The notes under the pieces were generated by a model. That model was not told the origin of the DNA, made no database searches, and was given only the letters and a program-made list of their open reading frames with translations. Positions 61,666-64,000 of a stretch of DNA of 64,000 bases are shown piece by piece. Both the position numbers and the translations under genes were made by a program. Each line of letters begins with the position of its first letter. The first letter of the stretch is position 1. This DNA is from JAMBLL01 sp964460075 (GTDB taxonomy: Bacteria > Actinomycetota > Acidimicrobiia > Spongiisociales > UBA5794). The stretch covers positions 1 through 64,000 of the forward strand of contig CAYWPC010000012.1 of assembly GCA_964460075.1 (NCBI GenBank), read 5' to 3'.

Positions 61666-62432
61666 CGGCGATGGAGCCGCGCGTCGCTGAACGTAGGCGA
61701 AGCGTATCTGAGGAACGTGCACGCAGGCGGCTGCGCTGGATCCTGATCACGATCGCCTTGACCGCAGTCGGTGCCTTTGGGTTTTGGTTGATTCGTAGCC
61801 CGTTGTTATCGGTGTCGACCGTTGACATCTCTGGAGCCGAGCGATCAAATCCTGCGTGGGTACTGAGCGAACTCGGCGTCGGTGTTGGCACGCCAACGAT
61901 CGACGTCAACGGCGGCGCCATCGAGCAAGCGATCGAAGCAGATGCCTGGGTTGCCTCCGCCGACGTCTCGGTAACGTGGCCCGGCAGAATCACGATCACG
62001 ATCACAGAGCACGATCCGGTCGCCCCGGTTCGTGCCGGATCCGGCTGGATACTCATCTCTCTCGCGTCGACCGTTCTCGAACCAACCGCCGCCCCCACAG
62101 GGGATTCCGCAGTCATCGATATCGACCTCGGTCCTGTGGTAGCCGGCGACGTCATCGACGACCCGATGGTTCGAGCATCGATACGTTTCGTGACGGAATT
62201 GCGGCCCGATCTTGCTCCAGGCGCAGTGCTTTACACCGAAGGGGAGGGTTTGTACGCGACCGTCGCAGGGCACACCGTCCGCCTTGGTAGACCTGTCGAT
62301 CTGGCGACGAAGGCAACCGTCCTGGCTGTGCTGATCGACGATGGACTGCTAGATGGCGCGACAATCGATCTGATAGCACCGCTACGGCCGGCAGTGACGA
62401 ACCCTCAACCTGTAGTTGAGGTTGAGGAGTAA
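61662..62432 (+). CDS. ftsQ: Cell division protein FtsQ
   Basis: 256 residues. A basic arginine-rich tail, one membrane helix (LITIALTAVGAFGFWLI), the POTRA domain (LLSVSTVDISGAERSNPAWV, DAWVASADVSVTWPGRITIT), then the FtsQ beta domain. It recruits late division proteins. ATG overlaps the murB stop by 4 nt. Confidence 0.92.
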   Translation: MTAMEPRVAERRRSVSEERARRRLRWILITIALTAVGAFGFWLIRSPLLSVSTVDISGAERSNPAWVLSELGVGVGTPTIDVNGGAIEQAIEADAWVASADVSVTWPGRITITITEHDPVAPVRAGSGWILISLASTVLEPTAAPTGDSAVIDIDLGPVVAGDVIDDPMVRASIRFVTELRPDLAPGAVLYTEGEGLYATVAGHTVRLGRPVDLATKATVLAVLIDDGLLDGATIDLIAPLRPAVTNPQPVVEVEE

Positions 62433-62498
62433 GCGACCCGGATACCTCAACCGCGTGGCTAGGGTTCGCTCGTACCTTCGTGGGGAGGGATGGACAGG

Positions 62499-63596
62499 AT
62501 GAAGGAATCGAGCAAACCACCGAGCACATATCTCGCCGTGATCAAGGTGATCGGCGTTGGCGGTGGTGGCGTGAACGCAGTCAACCGGATGATCGACATT
62601 GGTGTCGGAGGTGTCGAGTTCATCGCGATCAACACCGATGCTCAAGCCCTCCTCATGTCAGATGCCGATGTGAAACTCGACATCGGCCGAGAGTCAACCC
62701 GCGGTCTTGGCGCGGGCGCCAACCCTGAGGTAGGACACGCTGCCGCCGAGGATCACCGAGACGAGATAGAAGATGCACTCTCTGGCGCAGACATGGTGTT
62801 CATCACCGCTGGCGAGGGCGGAGGCACGGGGACGGGTGCGGCGCCAATCGTTGCAGAGGTCGCCAAATCACTCGGGGCGCTCACCGTTGGGGTGGTGACG
62901 AGGCCGTTCGGTTTCGAAGGTCGCAGGCGAAGCGTTCAGGCAGAGCAAGGCATCCAAGCCCTGAAGGGCGCGGTGGACACCCTGATCATCATCCCGAACC
63001 AGCGCCTACTTGAGATCGCCGATCCGAACACACCGGTGACTGATGCCTTCGGTATGGCCGATGAAGTACTTACCGCTGGCGTGATGGGCATCACCGAGCT
63101 GATCACGACACCCGGCCTCATCAACGTCGACTTCGCAGATGTCAAAACCGTCATGTCTGACGCGGGATCCGCAGTTATGGGCATCGGAATAGCGACAGGT
63201 GACTCCCGCGCACAGCAAGCTGCAGAGAAGGCTATCTCAAGTCCGCTACTTGAGAGCTCTATGGAGGGAGCACGTGGCGTGCTGCTGTCGATCGCAGGGC
63301 CTCGCGATATGTCACTGCACGAGGTCAACGCAGCAGCGAGCCTCATAAGCGAACACTCCGATGCCGACGCGAACATCATCTTCGGGGCTGTGATCGACGA
63401 GACGCTCGGCGACGAGATGCGGGTCACGGTGATCGCGGCAGGATTCGACCGTGACCGACGTGGAACGTTTCCACCGCACGCGACCGGCTCCAACTCGGGC
63501 CAGCGGCCTCGGCCGTCCATCCTGAGTGACGACGACGAGACGGAGAGCCATCGAGGGACCGATGAAATGGACATCCCGGGTTTTGTGAGGGGATGA
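62499..63596 (+). CDS. ftsZ: Cell division protein FtsZ
   Basis: 365 residues. IKVIGVGGGGVNAVNRMIDI, FIAINTDAQAL, the tubulin GTP loop in GEGGGTGTGAAPIVAEVAK, IPNQRLLEIADPNTPVTDAF and a C-terminal EMDIPGFVRG, the peptide that binds partners such as SepF. It forms the Z ring. The operon has no ftsA. ATG 62499 is chosen because GGGGAGGG lies 9 nt upstream; ATG 62490 abuts that site. Confidence 0.97.
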   Translation: MKESSKPPSTYLAVIKVIGVGGGGVNAVNRMIDIGVGGVEFIAINTDAQALLMSDADVKLDIGRESTRGLGAGANPEVGHAAAEDHRDEIEDALSGADMVFITAGEGGGTGTGAAPIVAEVAKSLGALTVGVVTRPFGFEGRRRSVQAEQGIQALKGAVDTLIIIPNQRLLEIADPNTPVTDAFGMADEVLTAGVMGITELITTPGLINVDFADVKTVMSDAGSAVMGIGIATGDSRAQQAAEKAISSPLLESSMEGARGVLLSIAGPRDMSLHEVNAAASLISEHSDADANIIFGAVIDETLGDEMRVTVIAAGFDRDRRGTFPPHATGSNSGQRPRPSILSDDDETESHRGTDEMDIPGFVRG

Positions 63597-64000
63597 AGCT
63601 TCCTCGCGATGTGCGTGGAGTCGCCTTCGGGACCAGGAAAGATGGTGACGGACGCGCCGATCGCGACCTACGCGTTGCGATATCCCGAGAAGTCGGCATT
63701 CAGCCCCAGTGGGCAACACTGACCCAGGTCCATGGCGCGAGAGCCGTATTCGTCACAGAGCCTGGACACCACGGCGAAGCGGACGCGCTCGTCAGCGACG
63801 TACCTGGCCTCCCCATGGTGATAGCAACAGCAGACTGCGTTCCAGTTGTGCTCCTAGGACAGCGAACAAGGGCCGTCATACACGCAGGGTGGAGAGGAGT
63901 CGGCTCTGGGGTCGTTGCTGCGGCAATCTCGATGATGGTGAGGAGTGGTGACGAGATCGAGCGCGCCATCGTCGGACCGCACATAGGGCCGTGCTGTTAC
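63593..64000 (+). CDS. Polyphenol oxidase / PgeF-like purine nucleoside enzyme, cut by window edge
   Basis: 136 codons visible of a protein usually near 240-260. LTQVHGARAVFV, IATADCVPVVLLGQRTRAVI, HAGWRGVGSGVVAA and IVGPHIGPCCY are the Cu-oxidase_4 (YfiH/PgeF) signature with histidine and cysteine ligands. In E. coli, PgeF edits a wrongly charged cell-wall precursor (UDP-MurNAc-L-Ser); others are purine nucleoside phosphorylases or deaminases. ATG overlaps the ftsZ stop as ATGA. Common after ftsZ in actinomycetes. Confidence 0.9.
   Translation, partial: MKLPRDVRGVAFGTRKDGDGRADRDLRVAISREVGIQPQWATLTQVHGARAVFVTEPGHHGEADALVSDVPGLPMVIATADCVPVVLLGQRTRAVIHAGWRGVGSGVVAAAISMMVRSGDEIERAIVGPHIGPCCY

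Overview
This window looks like a chromosomal segment from an actinomycete-lineage bacterium (Actinomycetota). The evidence is the division and cell-wall cluster that starts with mraZ and has no ftsA, a predicted F420-dependent luciferase-like oxidoreductase, a DUF3040 membrane protein, GTG and TTG starts, ATGA/GTGA gene overlaps, several apparently leaderless promoters and a Gram-positive type LexA box. MurE carries the DNPR motif, so the peptidoglycan should be meso-diaminopimelate type. A short-form LeuA and an archaeal-type S-adenosylmethionine synthetase argue against Streptomyces or Mycobacterium; a deep class such as Acidimicrobiia is my guess, not a proof. Two runs of 100 N (2376-2475, 2842-2941) mark scaffold gaps.

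Layout. 1-3.2 kb (minus): a hisC that runs off the left edge, and a repeat-rich LPXTG surface protein broken by both gaps. 3.6-11.2 kb: a CsaA-like protein, an exonuclease/GIY-YIG nuclease fusion behind a LexA box, a cysteine-free DsbA-fold protein, an RNA methyltransferase, kynureninase with an archaeal-type SAM synthetase, a trans-sulfuration-type PLP enzyme and a nitroreductase. 11.2-14 kb: three-subunit proton-translocating transhydrogenase. 14.2-22.6 kb (minus): an ilvB-ilvN-ilvC-leuA-leuB-gnd-aldolase run for branched-chain amino acids and NADPH, preceded by a promoter, a Val/Leu/Ile leader peptide and an attenuator terminator. 22.6-31.4 kb: a NYN-domain protein, an F420 enzyme, queG, and a tight plus-strand block (membrane protein, phosphoesterase, methyltransferase, START-like protein, Get3-like ATPase with a crystallin-like C-terminus, glucokinase, DUF1232). 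31.5-37 kb: alaC and a complete type II fatty acid module fabD-fabH-fabG-acpP-fabF. 37-48 kb: small membrane and secreted proteins, a MerR regulator, the MoxR/DUF58/transglutaminase trio, a degenerate resolvase-like protein, an HNH protein and a universal stress protein.

48.2-64 kb (plus) is the division and cell-wall (dcw) operon: mraZ-rsmH-ftsL-(22-codon ORF)-ftsI-murE-murF-mraY-murD-ftsW-murG-murC-murB-ftsQ-ftsZ-pgeF. It covers the cytoplasmic Mur ligases, both lipid-linked steps, the septal synthase FtsW/FtsI and the Z ring. Its front end carries a four-copy 10-bp-spaced MraZ operator over the promoter and a 15-bp perfect inverted repeat that buries the rsmH ribosome binding site.

Most of the window is core metabolism. 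The best leads are regulatory: the ilv attenuator, the LexA box on the nuclease fusion, the rsmH hairpin and the small ORF coupled to ftsI. I see no tRNA, rRNA, CRISPR array, insertion sequence or prophage.
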